A stretch of DNA of 64,000 nt from Ornithinimicrobium laminariae (GCF_019457945.1 NZ_JAHZSU010000001.1:720484-784483), one strand, 5' to 3'; positions 52,588 to 63,065 are shown, counted from the stretch's first letter. The notes: a model not told the origin generated them from the letters alone. Translations and numbers: made by a program.

Positions 52588-52629
52588 GGGGCCTGACTTC
52601 TCACCTCAATCTAGGAGTGGCGGACCCCT

Positions 52630-52908
52630 ATGGGAACTGTCGTTGTTGATGTCATGCCCAAGCAAGAGATCCTGGACCCCCAGGGCCAGGCGGTGGTGGG
52701 GGCTCTTAGGCGCCTCAACTTAAGCCAGTTCACCGATGTGCGCCAAGGCAAACGCTTCACCCTTGAGGTGGCTGGCGATGTCACGGACGAGGTGTTGGCC
52801 GCAGCCCGAGAGGCTGCCGAAACCTTGTTGAGCAACCCCGTCATCGAAGATGTCGTGTCGGTTCGCGATGCGGATGCAGCCGCTGCTGGCCAGGAGGACG
52901 CCTCGTGA
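52630..52908 (+). CDS. purS: FGAM synthase, PurS subunit
   Basis: 92 aa, small bridging subunit of phosphoribosylformylglycinamidine synthase. Pattern [16 protein letters not shown], then [11 protein letters not shown]. Stop overlaps the purQ start. Confidence 0.94.
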   Translation: MGTVVVDVMPKQEILDPQGQAVVGALRRLNLSQFTDVRQGKRFTLEVAGDVTDEVLAAAREAAETLLSNPVIEDVVSVRDADAAAAGQEDAS

Positions 52909-53576
52909 AGGTTGGTGTCGTCACCTTCCCCGGGTCGCTAGACGATCACGACGCCGCTCGCGCCATTGAGTTGGCCGGTGGTGAAGCTGTACATCTGTGG
53001 CACGGCACTGCTGACCTGCAGGGTGTTGACGCCGTCGTGCTGCCGGGCGGGTTCTCCTATGGTGACTATTTGCGCGCTGGCGCCATCGCCCGGTTCGCGC
53101 CGGTGATGGATGCTTTGATCCCGGCCGCCAAAGGTGGCCTACCTGTGTTGGGCATCTGCAACGGCTTCCAGGTCCTGTGCGAGTCACACCTGCTGCCCGG
53201 AGCCTTGGTGCGCAACGACCACCAAAAGTTCATTTGTCGCGACCAAAAGTTGCGCATCGAACGCATCAACACCGCCTGGACCGGCGACTTCGCTCAAGAC
53301 GAAGAGATCACCATCGTCTTGAAGAACGGCGAAGGCGGCTACATGGCCGACGAGCGCACACTCGACTTGCTTGAGGCGGAAGGCCGCGTCGTGGCTCGCT
53401 ATCTCGGTGGCAACCCTAACGGTTCGCGCCGCGAGATCGCTGGCATCAGCAACGAAGCCGGCAACGTCGTAGGCTTGATGCCACACCCCGAGCACTGCGT
53501 TGAGCCTGGGTTCGGCCCTGGCCTCGAAGGCTTGCCGTTCTTCACGTCCGTGCTGCGTCAGGTGGTTTCCGCATGA
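52905..53576 (+). CDS. purQ: FGAM synthase, PurQ glutaminase subunit
   Basis: 223 aa, class I glutamine amidotransferase that delivers ammonia to Pur[14 protein letters not shown], the nucleophile Cys in [13 protein letters not shown], and the His-Glu pair in [10 protein letters not shown] are present. 4-base overlaps with purS and purL. Confidence 0.96.
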   Translation: MKVGVVTFPGSLDDHDAARAIELAGGEAVHLWHGTADLQGVDAVVLPGGFSYGDYLRAGAIARFAPVMDALIPAAKGGLPVLGICNGFQVLCESHLLPGALVRNDHQKFICRDQKLRIERINTAWTGDFAQDEEITIVLKNGEGGYMADERTLDLLEAEGRVVARYLGGNPNGSRREIAGISNEAGNVVGLMPHPEHCVEPGFGPGLEGLPFFTSVLRQVVSA

Positions 53577-55864
53577 GCAATCTGCCCGCATACAAGTGCG
53601 ACACCGTCGACATCGCCAGCCAAGACCCACAGGCTGAGCAGCCCTGGGCCGAGTTGGGCTTGAAGAGCGACGAATACCAGCAGATCCGCGAGATCCTGGA
53701 CCGCCGCCCAACCAGCGCCGAGTTGGCGATGTATTCGGTCATGTGGTCGGAGCACTGCTCGTACAAGTCATCCAAGGTCCACTTGCGCCAGTTTGGCGAC
53801 AAGACCACGGATGAGATGAAAGAGAAGTTGCTTGTCGGCATCGGCGAAAACGCTGGCGTCGTCGACATCGGCGACGGTTGGGCTGTCACGTTCAAGATCG
53901 AAAGCCACAACCACCCCAGCTACATCGAGCCTCATCAGGGTGCTGCAACCGGCATCGGCGGCATCGTCCGCGACATCATGAGCATGGGCGCACGCCCGTT
54001 GGCCGTGATGGACCCGCTGCGGTTTGGCGCCTTGGACCACCCAGACACCGCTCGGGTTTTGCCCGGCATCGTTTCCGGCGTTGGCACTTACGGCAACTCA
54101 CTGGGCTTGCCCAACATCGGCGGCGAGATCAATTTTGACTCCTGCTATCAGGGCAACCCGCTGGTGAACGCTCTGTGCGTGGGTTCAATGCGCACCGAAG
54201 ACATCCACTTGGCGAATGCGACCGGCGTGGGCAACCTCATCGTGTTGTTTGGCTCCAAGACCGGTGGCGACGGCATCGGCGGTGTTTCGGTGCTCGCCTC
54301 TGAGACCTTCGACTCGACTGGCCCGGCCAAGCGACCCGCCGTCCAGGTTGGCGACCCATTCGCTGAGAAGGTGCTCATCGAGTGCTGCCTCGACCTCTAT
54401 GCGGCCGACGTGGTCGCTGGCATCCAGGACCTTGGTGGTGCTGGCCTGAGTTGTGCCACCAGCGAGCTAGCCAGCAACGGCGACGGTGGTATGCAGATTC
54501 ACCTCGACCGCGTGCCGCTGCGTGACCCTTCGCTCTCCCCCGAAGAAATCCTAATGTCGGAGAGCCAAGAGCGGATGATGGCCGTCGTCGAGCCAGGCAA
54601 ACTCGAAGCCTTTATGGAGATTGCGGCCAAGTGGGACGTTGAAGCCAGCGTTTTGGGCGAAGTCACCGATGGTGAAAACCTCGAAGTCTTTTGGGGCGAT
54701 GACCTGCTGGTGCAGGTGCCGCCACGTTCGGTGGCCCACGACGGCCCGGTCTATCAGCGCCCGCTGGAGCGCCCGGCATACCTGGATGATTTGCAGGCCG
54801 ACGGCACAGCTCACCTCAACCGGCCCAGGACGGGTGACGATCTCGCTCGCACGGTGCTTGACCTCATCGCATCGCCGAATATGTGTGATGCCTCGTGGGT
54901 GACGGATCAATACGACCGTTATGTGCGCGGCAACACGGCGCAGGCCATGCCCGATGATGCTGGCGTGGTCCGCGTTGACGAAGAGACTGGTCGCGGGGTC
55001 GCGCTGTCGACCGACTGCAACCCTCGCTTCACCAAGCTTGACCCGTATGCGGGCTCGCAATTGGCGTTGGCTGAGGCCTATCGCAATGTTGCCGTCGCCG
55101 GTGCAGCACCGCTGGCTGTCTCTGACTGCTTGAACTTCGGCTCCCCCGAAGACCCAGGCGTGATGTGGCAGTTCTCTGAAGCTGTGACTGCCCTGGCTGA
55201 TGGATGTGCTGTCTTGGGCATCCCGGTGACCGGCGGAAACGTGTCGTTCTACAACCAGACGGGGGATATCGCGATTCACCCCACCCCGGTTGTGGCGGTG
55301 CTTGGCGTGCTCGATGATGTCGCCAAGCGCAACCGCTCGGGGTGGGCTCACGCTCAGGACGCGATTTATCTGTTGGGCGAAACCCGAGATGAGCTTGATG
55401 GCTCCGCCTGGGCCGAGGTCGCGCACAGCCACCTCGGCGGTTTGCCTCCGACCGTTGACCTGGCAGCAGAGCAGACGCTGGCCAGCGCAATCTTGGCTGC
55501 CACCGATCAGGGCCTCATCACCTCTGCGCACGATCTGTCGGATGGCGGCCTGGCTGCTGGCCTCGCGGAGTCAGTGCTGCGACACGGCGTTGGCGCCAGC
55601 GTTGACTTGTCGCCGGTGGCCTCACGAGATGGAGTCGACGCCTTTGTCGCGCTGTTGAGCGAGTCGACGGCGCGCGCCATCGCGAGCATCTCGGCCAGCG
55701 ATGCTGAAGCCTTTGAGGCTGTGCTGAGCGACAAGGGCCAAGCCTTTGCTCGCATCGGCACAACTGGCGGGGATCACCTTAAGGTTGAAGGTCAGTTCAC
55801 GCTGGCTATCGAGGATCTGCGCTCGGCTCACACCGGCGTCATTGAGTCGGCGATGAGCCACTAG
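53573..55864 (+). CDS. purL: FGAM synthase, PurL large subunit
   Basis: 763 aa, small-type PurL that needs PurS and PurQ. Makes FGAM from FGAR, ATP and ammonia. N-terminal [14 protein letters not shown] and [12 protein letters not shown] (metal and substrate site), [34 protein letters not shown] and DCNPRF. Last gene of purS-Q-L, followed by a strong terminator. Confidence 0.96.
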   Translation: MSNLPAYKCDTVDIASQDPQAEQPWAELGLKSDEYQQIREILDRRPTSAELAMYSVMWSEHCSYKSSKVHLRQFGDKTTDEMKEKLLVGIGENAGVVDIGDGWAVTFKIESHNHPSYIEPHQGAATGIGGIVRDIMSMGARPLAVMDPLRFGALDHPDTARVLPGIVSGVGTYGNSLGLPNIGGEINFDSCYQGNPLVNALCVGSMRTEDIHLANATGVGNLIVLFGSKTGGDGIGGVSVLASETFDSTGPAKRPAVQVGDPFAEKVLIECCLDLYAADVVAGIQDLGGAGLSCATSELASNGDGGMQIHLDRVPLRDPSLSPEEILMSESQERMMAVVEPGKLEAFMEIAAKWDVEASVLGEVTDGENLEVFWGDDLLVQVPPRSVAHDGPVYQRPLERPAYLDDLQADGTAHLNRPRTGDDLARTVLDLIASPNMCDASWVTDQYDRYVRGNTAQAMPDDAGVVRVDEETGRGVALSTDCNPRFTKLDPYAGSQLALAEAYRNVAVAGAAPLAVSDCLNFGSPEDPGVMWQFSEAVTALADGCAVLGIPVTGGNVSFYNQTGDIAIHPTPVVAVLGVLDDVAKRNRSGWAHAQDAIYLLGETRDELDGSAWAEVAHSHLGGLPPTVDLAAEQTLASAILAATDQGLITSAHDLSDGGLAAGLAESVLRHGVGASVDLSPVASRDGVDAFVALLSESTARAIASISASDAEAFEAVLSDKGQAFARIGTTGGDHLKVEGQFTLAIEDLRSAHTGVIESAMSH

Positions 55865-55878
55865 TTCGCTGAGCATGA

Positions 55879-55918
55879 GTGAGGGGCTGCACACCGGTTG
55901 GTGTGCAGCCCCTCACTT
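55879..55918 (+). terminator. terminator of purSQL
   Basis: A perfect 17-bp stem (55879-55895/55900-55916), 4-base loop, then TTTG. Confidence 0.85.
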
Positions 55919-55961
55919 TGCGTTGTCTGGCCTCAGCTGCCCCCTGCGAGCCGGCGCCGAT

Positions 55962-56021
55962 GTGCCCTTTTCATCTGCGAAGTGACCAGAATTTCTGGTC
56001 ACTTCGCAGATGAAAAGGCAC
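55962..56021. repeat. long hairpin repeat element, copy 2
   Basis: A 26-bp perfect stem (55966-55991 with 55993-56018), then a bulged C and three more pairs. Shares TTTTCAT / ATGAAAAGG ends and an internal GTGACCAG with copy 1 at 28635. It lies between the purL terminator and the end of purA, where it may end the purA transcript. Confidence 0.75.
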
Positions 56022-56028
56022 GTAAGGG

Positions 56029-57327
56029 CTAGAGGTCGTCTTCGCCCAGCAGGCTAAAGCGCTGAATGGTCTCTGTGCGGCCGGGGCCAACACCAATCGC
56101 GGAGACTCGGGCGCCGATCAGCTCTTCGACCCGCAAGACATACGCCTGCGCGTTGGCTGGCAGCTCATCGAAGGTCTGGCACTTGGAGATGTCTTCGGAC
56201 CAGCCGGGCAGCTCTTCATAAATCGGCTTCGCGTGGTGGAAGTCCGACTGGTTGACCGGCATCTCATCGAAGCGCTCACCGTGCACGTCATAGGCAACAC
56301 ACACCGGGATCGTCTCGAGGCCGGTGAGGATGTCGAGTTTGGTGATGACGAAGTCGGTCACACCATTGATCCGCTGTGCGTAACGCCCGATGACAACATC
56401 CAGCCAACCGCAGCGACGCGGGCGGCCAGTCGTCGTGCCATACTCGCCGCCTTGCGAGCGCAGGAATTCGCCATTGTCGTCTTCCAACTCGGTCGGGAAC
56501 GGCCCTTCACCAACACGTGTTGTGTATGCCTTCAGGATCGCGATCACTCGGTCGATCCGCGTCGGGGGCACACCAGAGCCGGTGCAGGCCCCGCCGGAGG
56601 TGGCGTTTGAGGAGGTGACGAAGGGGTATGTCCCGTGGTCGACATCTAGCAAGGTGGCCTGACCGGCCTCAAACAGGACAACCTTGTCATCATCGAGGGC
56701 ATCACTCAGCACCAACGAAGTGTCGAGCACCATGGGGCGGACGCGCTCGACGTGGGCGAGCAACTCCTCCATGACCTCTTCCACTGCGACTGCGCGACGG
56801 TTATAGATCTTCAGCAGCGTCTGGTTCTTGACCTCAAGGGCAGCCTCGACCTTCTGACGCAAGATCGACTCGTCAAAGAGATCCTGCATCCGGATGCCGA
56901 CGCGGTTCATCTTGTCCGCATAGGTCGGACCAATGCCGCGGCCGGTGGTCCCCAACTTGCGCTTGCCCAAGAACCGCTCAGCCATCTTGTCGAGCATCCG
57001 GTTGTACGGAGGGATGACGTGCGCGTTCGAGCTGATACGCAGTTTGGAGGTGTCGACCCCGCGGGCCTCCAACGCGTCCAACTCTTCGATCAGCACGGAC
57101 AGGTCAACGACGACACCATTGGCGATCACCGGCGTCACTGAGTCGGTGAGAATACCGCTGGGCAGCAGGTGAAGCGCATACTTTTGGTCGCCAATGACAA
57201 CCGTGTGGCCAGCATTGTTTCCACCGTTGAACTTCACAACGTAGTCAACGCGGCTACCAAGCAGGTCAGTCGCTTTTCCCTTGCCTTCATCGCCCCATTG
57301 GGCGCCGATTAAAACAATTGCGGGCAT
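56029..57327 (-). CDS. purA: adenylosuccinate synthetase
   Basis: 432 aa, full length. Commits IMP to AMP using GTP and aspartate. N-terminal P-loop-like [19 protein letters not shown] (IMP binding), [12 protein letters not shown], and the C-terminal [17 protein letters not shown] precedes the ATG. It converges on purL, and a hairpin repeat lies between. Confidence 0.97.
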   Translation of the reverse strand: MPAIVLIGAQWGDEGKGKATDLLGSRVDYVVKFNGGNNAGHTVVIGDQKYALHLLPSGILTDSVTPVIANGVVVDLSVLIEELDALEARGVDTSKLRISSNAHVIPPYNRMLDKMAERFLGKRKLGTTGRGIGPTYADKMNRVGIRMQDLFDESILRQKVEAALEVKNQTLLKIYNRRAVAVEEVMEELLAHVERVRPMVLDTSLVLSDALDDDKVVLFEAGQATLLDVDHGTYPFVTSSNATSGGACTGSGVPPTRIDRVIAILKAYTTRVGEGPFPTELEDDNGEFLRSQGGEYGTTTGRPRRCGWLDVVIGRYAQRINGVTDFVITKLDILTGLETIPVCVAYDVHGERFDEMPVNQSDFHHAKPIYEELPGWSEDISKCQTFDELPANAQAYVLRVEELIGARVSAIGVGPGRTETIQRFSLLGEDDL

Positions 57328-57380
57328 AGGATTTTCACCTTCAGCGGTACGTTAAACGGACTACCCCAGCGTACCGGGGG

Positions 57381-58364
57381 TTATCCCTTGCGTTGATCAA
57401 TCACGCCACTTCGCCCAGCAGCGAGACCCAATTGGAACCGAGTGTCCACGCCTCGGTTGCTCATTTCGTCCGAAATGCGCCGCCGGACGGTTCTCAGCCC
57501 TACCCCGAGGTGCCTGGCTATCGCTTCATCCTTAAACCCCAACGCCATCAACTCCATGATGCGAGTCGATTGCTGAGCCGGCGCGAATTCGTCCAGCGGC
57601 TCGGCTCGCCGCCACATTTCTTGGAACAGTTCTTTGAAGGCTTGGACCAAGGCTGCCGAGCGCACCAGCAGGAATTCGGCCGCGCTATCGTCACCGGCGC
57701 TCATAAGCACGCCAGCGTCTCCAAAGACGGCGAATTGCACCGGTACGGCATCCAAAAAGCGTTGCCGCTCGCCCGCACTGGCTCGCTCCTCTGCGATAGC
57801 CCTTGCCGTTGAATGCTGCAAAACCTCGATGCTAAAAATCGACTTCACCTCACGGCCTTGCATCAGGCTGTCCCTGCGTAATCTCGAAACCCCAGGATCG
57901 TGACCCGGGCCAACTTCGATTTGGGCGGTCACTTGCAAGACGGGGCCGGTGGTCAACCTGTCGAGTCCCTCAATGACTTCAGGGGCGTGCGCCGCGGTGA
58001 CTTCCTCGAACAGCGGCAGGGTTGGGCCAGCGTCCTGTTGCCCTTGCCGGAAGTCTCGCTCAAGGCTGTCAATGGACTCGCGTAGGTCCGCGATCCGCGC
58101 ACGTTGGGACTCGATATCGAACTCGGCTCGGTCCAGCAGGCGGCCAATGCTGACCCGCGGATCAAGGGCGCGGACGACCTGGTCAGCGCCGACGCGCACC
58201 AACCCACGGCTCTCAAGCGCTGCGGTGACGGCTTCGGCGCGCTGCTGACTCCAGCCAATCGTCTTGGCGTGACCCGTGGCGGAACGAGATTCCGAACGCA
58301 GCACATGCCGCAAGAAGGCAAGTGCCTCATCAGGCAGCTCAGCGAGTCGTTGTTGATCGTTCAC
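57381..58364 (-). CDS. LuxR-type regulator with TrmB-like N-terminal domain, second paralogue
   Basis: 327 aa. Winged-helix-like region at about 8-70 (LPDEALAFLRHVLRSE), then a coiled stretch (about 75-110, DIESQRARIADLRESIDSLE). A middle domain follows (VKSIFSIEVLQHSTARAI), then a LuxR-type helix-turn-helix (LMALGFKDEAIARHLGVGLRTVRRRI). Same layout as the regulator at 48816 but with low identity. GTG at 58364 follows TAAGTT by 7 bases. Target genes unknown; purA lies downstream on the same strand but 54 bases away. Confidence 0.8.
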   Translation of the reverse strand: MNDQQRLAELPDEALAFLRHVLRSESRSATGHAKTIGWSQQRAEAVTAALESRGLVRVGADQVVRALDPRVSIGRLLDRAEFDIESQRARIADLRESIDSLERDFRQGQQDAGPTLPLFEEVTAAHAPEVIEGLDRLTTGPVLQVTAQIEVGPGHDPGVSRLRRDSLMQGREVKSIFSIEVLQHSTARAIAEERASAGERQRFLDAVPVQFAVFGDAGVLMSAGDDSAAEFLLVRSAALVQAFKELFQEMWRRAEPLDEFAPAQQSTRIMELMALGFKDEAIARHLGVGLRTVRRRISDEMSNRGVDTRFQLGLAAGRSGVIDQRKG

Positions 58365-58371
58365 CTAGTGC

Positions 58372-58377
58372 AACTTA
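58372..58377 (-). promoter_or_regulatory. -10 box of leaderless promoter (second TrmB/LuxR regulator)
   Basis: TAAGTT on the minus strand, 7 bases before the GTG at 58364. Confidence 0.45.
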
Positions 58378-58478
58378 CTGCCACTGGCATACAAAGGCCA
58401 ACGTTAAGGAATTCTCTGTGATTGCATAGGTTTCGTCGGGCATACCGCAGGGGACGCGCAGTCTGACACTCAGGGGGT

Positions 58479-58518
58479 GTGATCGGCGCCTTGTCGGTGC
58501 AGGCTTGGCGCCGATCAC
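58479..58518. terminator. hairpin downstream of DUF3151 gene
   Basis: 12-bp perfect stem 58479-58490/58507-58518 with a 16-base loop; ends the fba-DUF3151 transcript on the minus strand. Confidence 0.7.
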
Positions 58519-58525
58519 AACCAAA

Positions 58526-58933
58526 TTAGAGGTTCAGTTCGCGTGCAGCGTCCGCGGATGAGGCCCGCAAGAAGTCAGCGCAGCGCCGCTCTTCTTCCGT
58601 TTCGCCGATGCGCTCTGCCGCCTTCGACAAAGCACCCAGCGAGCGCAAAAAGCCACGGTTGGGCTCGTGGCTCCATGGCACTGGTCCCTGTCCACGCCAC
58701 CCAGCCTTGCGCAGTGAATCCAAGCCACGGTGATAGCCGGTGCGCGCAAACGCGTACGCCTCAACGTCAAGACCGTCTTCTAGCGCATCTTCTGCCAGCA
58801 CTGCCCACGCCATACTCGAGGTGGGAGCTGCCGCCGCAACCTGGCGAGGGTCAACGCCTTCTTCCAGCTTGGCCGCGGCCGGGTCGACCGGCAGCAAGGT
58901 TTCGGGGATGCCCAGCAGGTCGTTGCCGATCAC
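58526..58933 (-). CDS. DUF3151 protein
   Basis: 135 aa. Actinobacteria-specific family with LLGIPETLLP at the start, a WAVLAEDAL helix, AYAFARTGYHRGLDSLRKAGWRGQGPVPWSHEPNRGFLR in the middle, and a helical tail. The gene is nearly always next to fba, as here: its ATG overlaps the fba stop by 4 bases (58930-58933). A TPR-like helical fold is likely; function unknown. Confidence 0.88.
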   Translation of the reverse strand: MIGNDLLGIPETLLPVDPAAAKLEEGVDPRQVAAAAPTSSMAWAVLAEDALEDGLDVEAYAFARTGYHRGLDSLRKAGWRGQGPVPWSHEPNRGFLRSLGALSKAAERIGETEEERRCADFLRASSADAARELNL

Positions 58934-59958
58934 TGGTGCTTACCTGCGGAGCTCAGGTGCTCGCACGCCTCAACGACGCGGGCTGCCATCGCGGCCTCGG
59001 CTTCCTTACCCCAGGCGCGCGGGTCGTACTGCTTTTTGCTGCCAACCTCACCATCGATCTTCAGGACGCCGTCATAGTTGGCCATCATGTAGCCAGCGAT
59101 GCTGCGGGTGAAAGCGTACTGGGTGTCCGTGTCCACATTCATCTTCACGACGCCGTTGTTGACCGCTTCAGCGATCTCTTCGGCCGTCGAGCCAGAACCA
59201 CCGTGGAAGACCAGATCGAACGGGCGGGCGTCGGACTCCAGGCCCAATTTGTTAGCGGCCGCTTCCTGAGCCGTTTTAAGGATTTCAGGGCGAAGCTTGA
59301 CGTTGCCCGGCTTGTAAACGCCGTGGACATTGCCAAACGTGAGCGCGGTCAGGTAGCGGCCCTTGTCGCCGCCGCCGAGAGCCTCAATCGTCGCCATCGC
59401 GTCTTCCGGCGTGGTGTACAGCTTTTCGTTGATCTCGTTGGCGACACCGTCTTCCTCGCCACCAACAACGCCGATCTCAACCTCAAGGACGATCTTGGCG
59501 GCGGCCGCCAGAGCCAAGAGCTCTTCGGCGATCTCCAAGTTTTCTTCTAGCGGGACAGCAGACCCATCCCACATGTGCTGCTGGAAGATGGGCAGCCCAC
59601 CACTCTTGACGTGCTCAGTCGAGGCTTCGAGGAGCGGACGAACGAATCCATCCAACTTGTCCTTGGGGCAGTGGTCGGTAGCCAGGGCGATGTTGACGTC
59701 GAAGTGCTTGGCGACTTCGTGTGCGTAAGCCGCGAAGGCCAGCGAACCTGACACCATGTTCTTAATCGTCGAGCCGGAAAGGTAGTCCGCGCCACCGGTA
59801 GAAACCTGGATGATGCCGTCACTACCAGCCTCGGCAAATCCGCGGATGGCGGCGTTCAGCGTCTGGCTAGAACTGACGTTGATCGAGGGGTAGGCGAACC
59901 GGCCAGCCTTGGCCCGGTCCAGCATGTCCGAATAGACCTCGGGGGTTGCGATGGGCAT
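58930..59958 (-). CDS. fbaA: class II fructose-bisphosphate aldolase
   Basis: 342 aa. Zinc aldolase of glycolysis and gluconeogenesis. Zinc ligand and phosphate blocks: LATDHCPKDKLDGFV (His), EIGVVGGEEDGV, LTFGNVHGVYKPGNVKL (His) and VFHGGSGSTAEEI (His and phosphate loop), NVDTDTQYAFTRS (dihydroxyacetone phosphate). GAGGAGG lies just before the ATG. First gene of fba-DUF3151. Confidence 0.96.
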   Translation of the reverse strand: MPIATPEVYSDMLDRAKAGRFAYPSINVSSSQTLNAAIRGFAEAGSDGIIQVSTGGADYLSGSTIKNMVSGSLAFAAYAHEVAKHFDVNIALATDHCPKDKLDGFVRPLLEASTEHVKSGGLPIFQQHMWDGSAVPLEENLEIAEELLALAAAAKIVLEVEIGVVGGEEDGVANEINEKLYTTPEDAMATIEALGGGDKGRYLTALTFGNVHGVYKPGNVKLRPEILKTAQEAAANKLGLESDARPFDLVFHGGSGSTAEEIAEAVNNGVVKMNVDTDTQYAFTRSIAGYMMANYDGVLKIDGEVGSKKQYDPRAWGKEAEAAMAARVVEACEHLSSAGKHQ

Positions 59959-60100
59959 AAATCCTCCTCATGGGCCCCGGCATACAAACCGGGAACAGCG
60001 ATTTGCTCAGTCCTTATGCTTCCACAGATCGCCCAACAGCAGGACAAACCAGCCCGGCAAATCCACTCGATAGCACCAAACGGGGCTCACAATGGCTCGC

Positions 60101-60793
60101 TCAGGATGCGGACGGCGGCACTTGCCCGAAGACGTGCTGGCGGACCCAAGCGTGCATGGCGATGGCCGCAGCGGCACCGGCGTTAATGGAGCGAGTCGAG
60201 CCAAACTGAGCAATCGAGTGCACCTGATCGGCGGCGGCCAGTGCTTCGGGGCTCAGCCCGGGACCCTCTTGGCCGAAGATCATCAACGCCTGTCGAGGCA
60301 GGTAAGCCTCTTCAAGTGGCGTCGATCCGGGGCCGATCTCAAGGGCGATGATCGGCATACCTCCAGGGACTGAACTGGCCCATTCGAGCAGGTCCGCGAC
60401 GCTGCTGTGGTGGTATTCGTGCTGATAACGGTCGGTGACCATAGCTCCGCGACGATTCCAGCGACGCTTGCCCACGATGTGAAAGGCCGCGACGTTGAAG
60501 GCGTTGCCGGTGCGGATCACTGAGCCGATGTTGAAGTCGTGGCCCCAGTTTTCGACCGCGATGTGCAGCCCATGCCGTCGTTCATCAAGATCGGCGATGA
60601 TCGCTTCTTGCCGCCAGTAGCGGTAGGCATCGACCACGTTGCGCCGGTCGCCGTTAGTGAGCAAGTCAGGGTCATAGCGCTCAGGCAGGTCCCCCGCTTC
60701 GGTGCTTGGCCAGGGCCCTTCCCATGGGCCTAGCCCAACCTCTTGCTTCTTGTCATCACCGACCGGTGCCCCATCGGCGTTGGTCTCGCTCAC
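60101..60793 (-). CDS. SpoU/TrmH-family RNA 2'-O-methyltransferase
   Basis: 230 aa. Knotted SPOUT fold with motif 1 NIGSVIRTGNAF, motif 2 MIFGQEGPGLS and motif 3 STRSINAGAAAAIAMHAW (SAM-binding knot). A short N-terminal region replaces the longer substrate-binding domain. Methylates tRNA or rRNA; the target is not known. Its start overlaps the end of the dedA gene by 4 bases. Confidence 0.9.
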   Translation of the reverse strand: MSETNADGAPVGDDKKQEVGLGPWEGPWPSTEAGDLPERYDPDLLTNGDRRNVVDAYRYWRQEAIIADLDERRHGLHIAVENWGHDFNIGSVIRTGNAFNVAAFHIVGKRRWNRRGAMVTDRYQHEYHHSSVADLLEWASSVPGGMPIIALEIGPGSTPLEEAYLPRQALMIFGQEGPGLSPEALAAADQVHSIAQFGSTRSINAGAAAAIAMHAWVRQHVFGQVPPSAS

Positions 60794-61434
60794 AACGCCC
60801 GACCTGTGATCTTGGGCTCGGGGTTACGCAGTCGGTTGATCAGCCACCAAGCGAAGAGGCCCACAACGACGACGATGACGATTTTTTGAAAGACACCGGT
60901 GTAGGCCTCAACCTCGGTCCACCGCTCGCCAAGATAGAAGCCAGCCAGCACAAAGATTGTGTTCCAGATCAAGCTGCCAGCGGTCGTCAGCAGCGTGAAG
61001 GTGACGATTGACATCTTTTCGACGCCCGCCGGGATCGAAATCAGGCTGCGGAAGATGGGGATCATCCGGCCAAAGAAAACTGCCTTGCGGCCGTGCTTTT
61101 CGAACCACGCTTCAGTGCGATCCAAATCATTGAGGTTGGTCAGCGGCATCCGAGCCCAGATGGCTCGTAGGCGTTGCCGCCCCAAAGCGACACCCAAGCC
61201 ATACAGCGCAAGCGCACCGACGACCGAGCCAAGCGTGGTCCAAAAAATTGCTCCGGCAAGGCTGAACGAGCCCTGGCTGGCAGTGAAACCTGCCAGCGGC
61301 AAGATGATCTCACTGGGTAGCGGCGGAAAGAGGTTTTCTAACGCGATCGCCAGGCCGGCCCCGGGACCGCCCAGGGTCTCCATCAAGTTGACCGCCCAGC
61401 CTGCGACCCCGGTCAGTTCACTGCCACTGCTCAC
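60790..61434 (-). CDS. DedA-family membrane protein
   Basis: 214 aa, four to five membrane segments. DedA/VTT blocks: ENLFPPLPSEIILPLAGF near 31, GSVVGALALYGLGVALG, FEKHGRKAVFFGRMIPIFRSLISIPAG (the conserved F-GRxxP-xRxxxxxPAG) and G--IWNTIFVLAGFYLG. Members recycle or flip membrane lipids such as undecaprenyl phosphate or phosphatidylethanolamine; not assigned here. The GTG at 61434 follows AGGAG. Confidence 0.92.
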   Translation of the reverse strand: MSSGSELTGVAGWAVNLMETLGGPGAGLAIALENLFPPLPSEIILPLAGFTASQGSFSLAGAIFWTTLGSVVGALALYGLGVALGRQRLRAIWARMPLTNLNDLDRTEAWFEKHGRKAVFFGRMIPIFRSLISIPAGVEKMSIVTFTLLTTAGSLIWNTIFVLAGFYLGERWTEVEAYTGVFQKIVIVVVVGLFAWWLINRLRNPEPKITGRAL

Positions 61435-61653
61435 GCCGTACTCCTAGATTGAGGTGGCTGCCAGATCGGAGCCATGACCATTTTGGCACTGATCTGCTGA
61501 GGGCCCGCTGAGATAACCCGACGTGGCCCAACAGGCCGGATGCCAACAGTATGTCGGCCCCTCCCACTACGGTGGAGGTGACAGGGGTGGCTTGAGAGCC
61601 CCAGACACCATTCGCGGCATCCATGCTGCGACAGTTTTGAGGATGGACCGACT

Positions 61654-62889
61654 ATGGATCCGATGCAGTGGTTTCTGATCATTCTGGTGGTGCTGATCGT
61701 CGCAGCCATCGCCTACTTGCTGACTCGTCGCCCGGCCGGCGGCAGAGACAAGGCCGACAACGGCACTGATGATGCGTCGACAAGCCAAGAGACGCATGCC
61801 CCAGGTGGCTCACATGTTGCCGCCGGTGACTCTGGCACGGTTGATGAGCACGCTGGGCCACACGGCGACGCCGAGCCATTCGACCAGGAAGCGCCAGCCG
61901 TCGCGCCCCCCGTCGCCTCGGAGACTTCCGAGCCGGAGGCAGAAGACGTAGATGAGCCTGTTGCTGATGAAGAGCCACAAAGCCAGGCCCATGAAGGCTC
62001 GTATGTCGATACGGCCAGCGGCGATGACGTGCCAGTCTCAGACGCCACCGGTGAGGAGCCCACGCCCGTCGTGGACCAGCCTGATGTCGACTCCGAACCG
62101 GTCGTCAAGGAAGGCCCCGCCAGCCCGATTGAGGAGCAAGAGGCAGAGCAGGAGGCTGCAGCCCGGTCAGTGACCTTTGGCGAGCCAAGCCCGGCTGCCG
62201 AAGAAACCACGTATGCGGCCCCCGCAAGCTTTGAGACTGCGCCGAGCGACGATGCCCACATCGACAACACCACGGACGAGCCAGCTGGCGAGGAAGATGC
62301 CCTCGGTGCGTGGACGCCCGTTGACCCGGAGCCGGTGGTTGAGCAGGGTGGCGAGTCGAGCGCTGAGCACTCGAGTGCTGGCGTCGAGAGCGTCGAAGCG
62401 CCCGAGGCCAGCCAAAGCCCCACGGTCGTGCCCCCAGCACAAATGGAGTGGGACGACACCGACGACATTCCAGCCGACGCGACCGAGGCTGGCTTTGTAG
62501 AGGCTCCTGCAACGGAGGCTCCCACCGCAAATGAATCAGCGACGGTGCCCTTCTCGGATGAGCCGACCGCGGACGAACCGACCGCGCAAAAGCCGACCCT
62601 GCACAGTAACGGCTCAGAGGCACCGGCGGAGTCGCCAAACTTCGACCAGCCAGAGACCACTCCCGCACAAGGCGAGATCGTGGAAGGCCCTTACGGCTCA
62701 GGCTCCGCGCTGGCTAACGAAGACGGCTCCGAGCCTGCTGGCTACTCAGTGAAGGGCAACCAGGGCTCAATGCTCTTTCACACCGCAGAGTCACCAAACT
62801 TCGACAGTTCCCGCGGTGACGTCTGGTTCGACTCCGAAGAGAGCGCAAAGGCTGCTGGTTTCGTCCACTGGGACCGCAAGCGCCGCTAA
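61654..62889 (+). CDS. membrane-anchored acidic protein with C-terminal sunset domain
   Basis: 411 aa. A single membrane helix (about 5-24) near the N-terminus is followed by RRPAG and about 310 residues of acidic, low-complexity, probably disordered linker rich in Glu, Ala, Pro, Ser and Thr. The C-terminal 65 residues are the sunset domain: GPYGSGSALANEDGSEPAGY, VKGNQGSMLFHTAESPNFD, VWFDSEESAKAAGFVHW. The domain is found in actinobacterial envelope and ribosome-linked proteins; function unknown. GAGGATGG precedes the ATG. Confidence 0.82.
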   Translation: MDPMQWFLIILVVLIVAAIAYLLTRRPAGGRDKADNGTDDASTSQETHAPGGSHVAAGDSGTVDEHAGPHGDAEPFDQEAPAVAPPVASETSEPEAEDVDEPVADEEPQSQAHEGSYVDTASGDDVPVSDATGEEPTPVVDQPDVDSEPVVKEGPASPIEEQEAEQEAAARSVTFGEPSPAAEETTYAAPASFETAPSDDAHIDNTTDEPAGEEDALGAWTPVDPEPVVEQGGESSAEHSSAGVESVEAPEASQSPTVVPPAQMEWDDTDDIPADATEAGFVEAPATEAPTANESATVPFSDEPTADEPTAQKPTLHSNGSEAPAESPNFDQPETTPAQGEIVEGPYGSGSALANEDGSEPAGYSVKGNQGSMLFHTAESPNFDSSRGDVWFDSEESAKAAGFVHWDRKRR

Positions 62890-62904
62890 CATCTGCATCA
62901 CGAT

Positions 62905-62938
62905 GAAGGGCCGCTCCTCTGTGGGAGGGCGGCCCTTC
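62905..62938 (+). terminator. terminator of sunset-domain gene
   Basis: 10-bp stem 62905-62914/62929-62938 with a further 4-bp inner stem. No long T-run. Confidence 0.75.
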
Positions 62939-63065
62939 GCCGTTCCCAAAGGTGCCCTCACCAGCCACACGGACCCCTTTTGACCCCGTAAATGAACGAT
63001 TCCTTTGAGTCACAACGATGGGATTCTTCTCAGCGAGCGGCTGACCTGGGAGATTCCTGAGAGTC

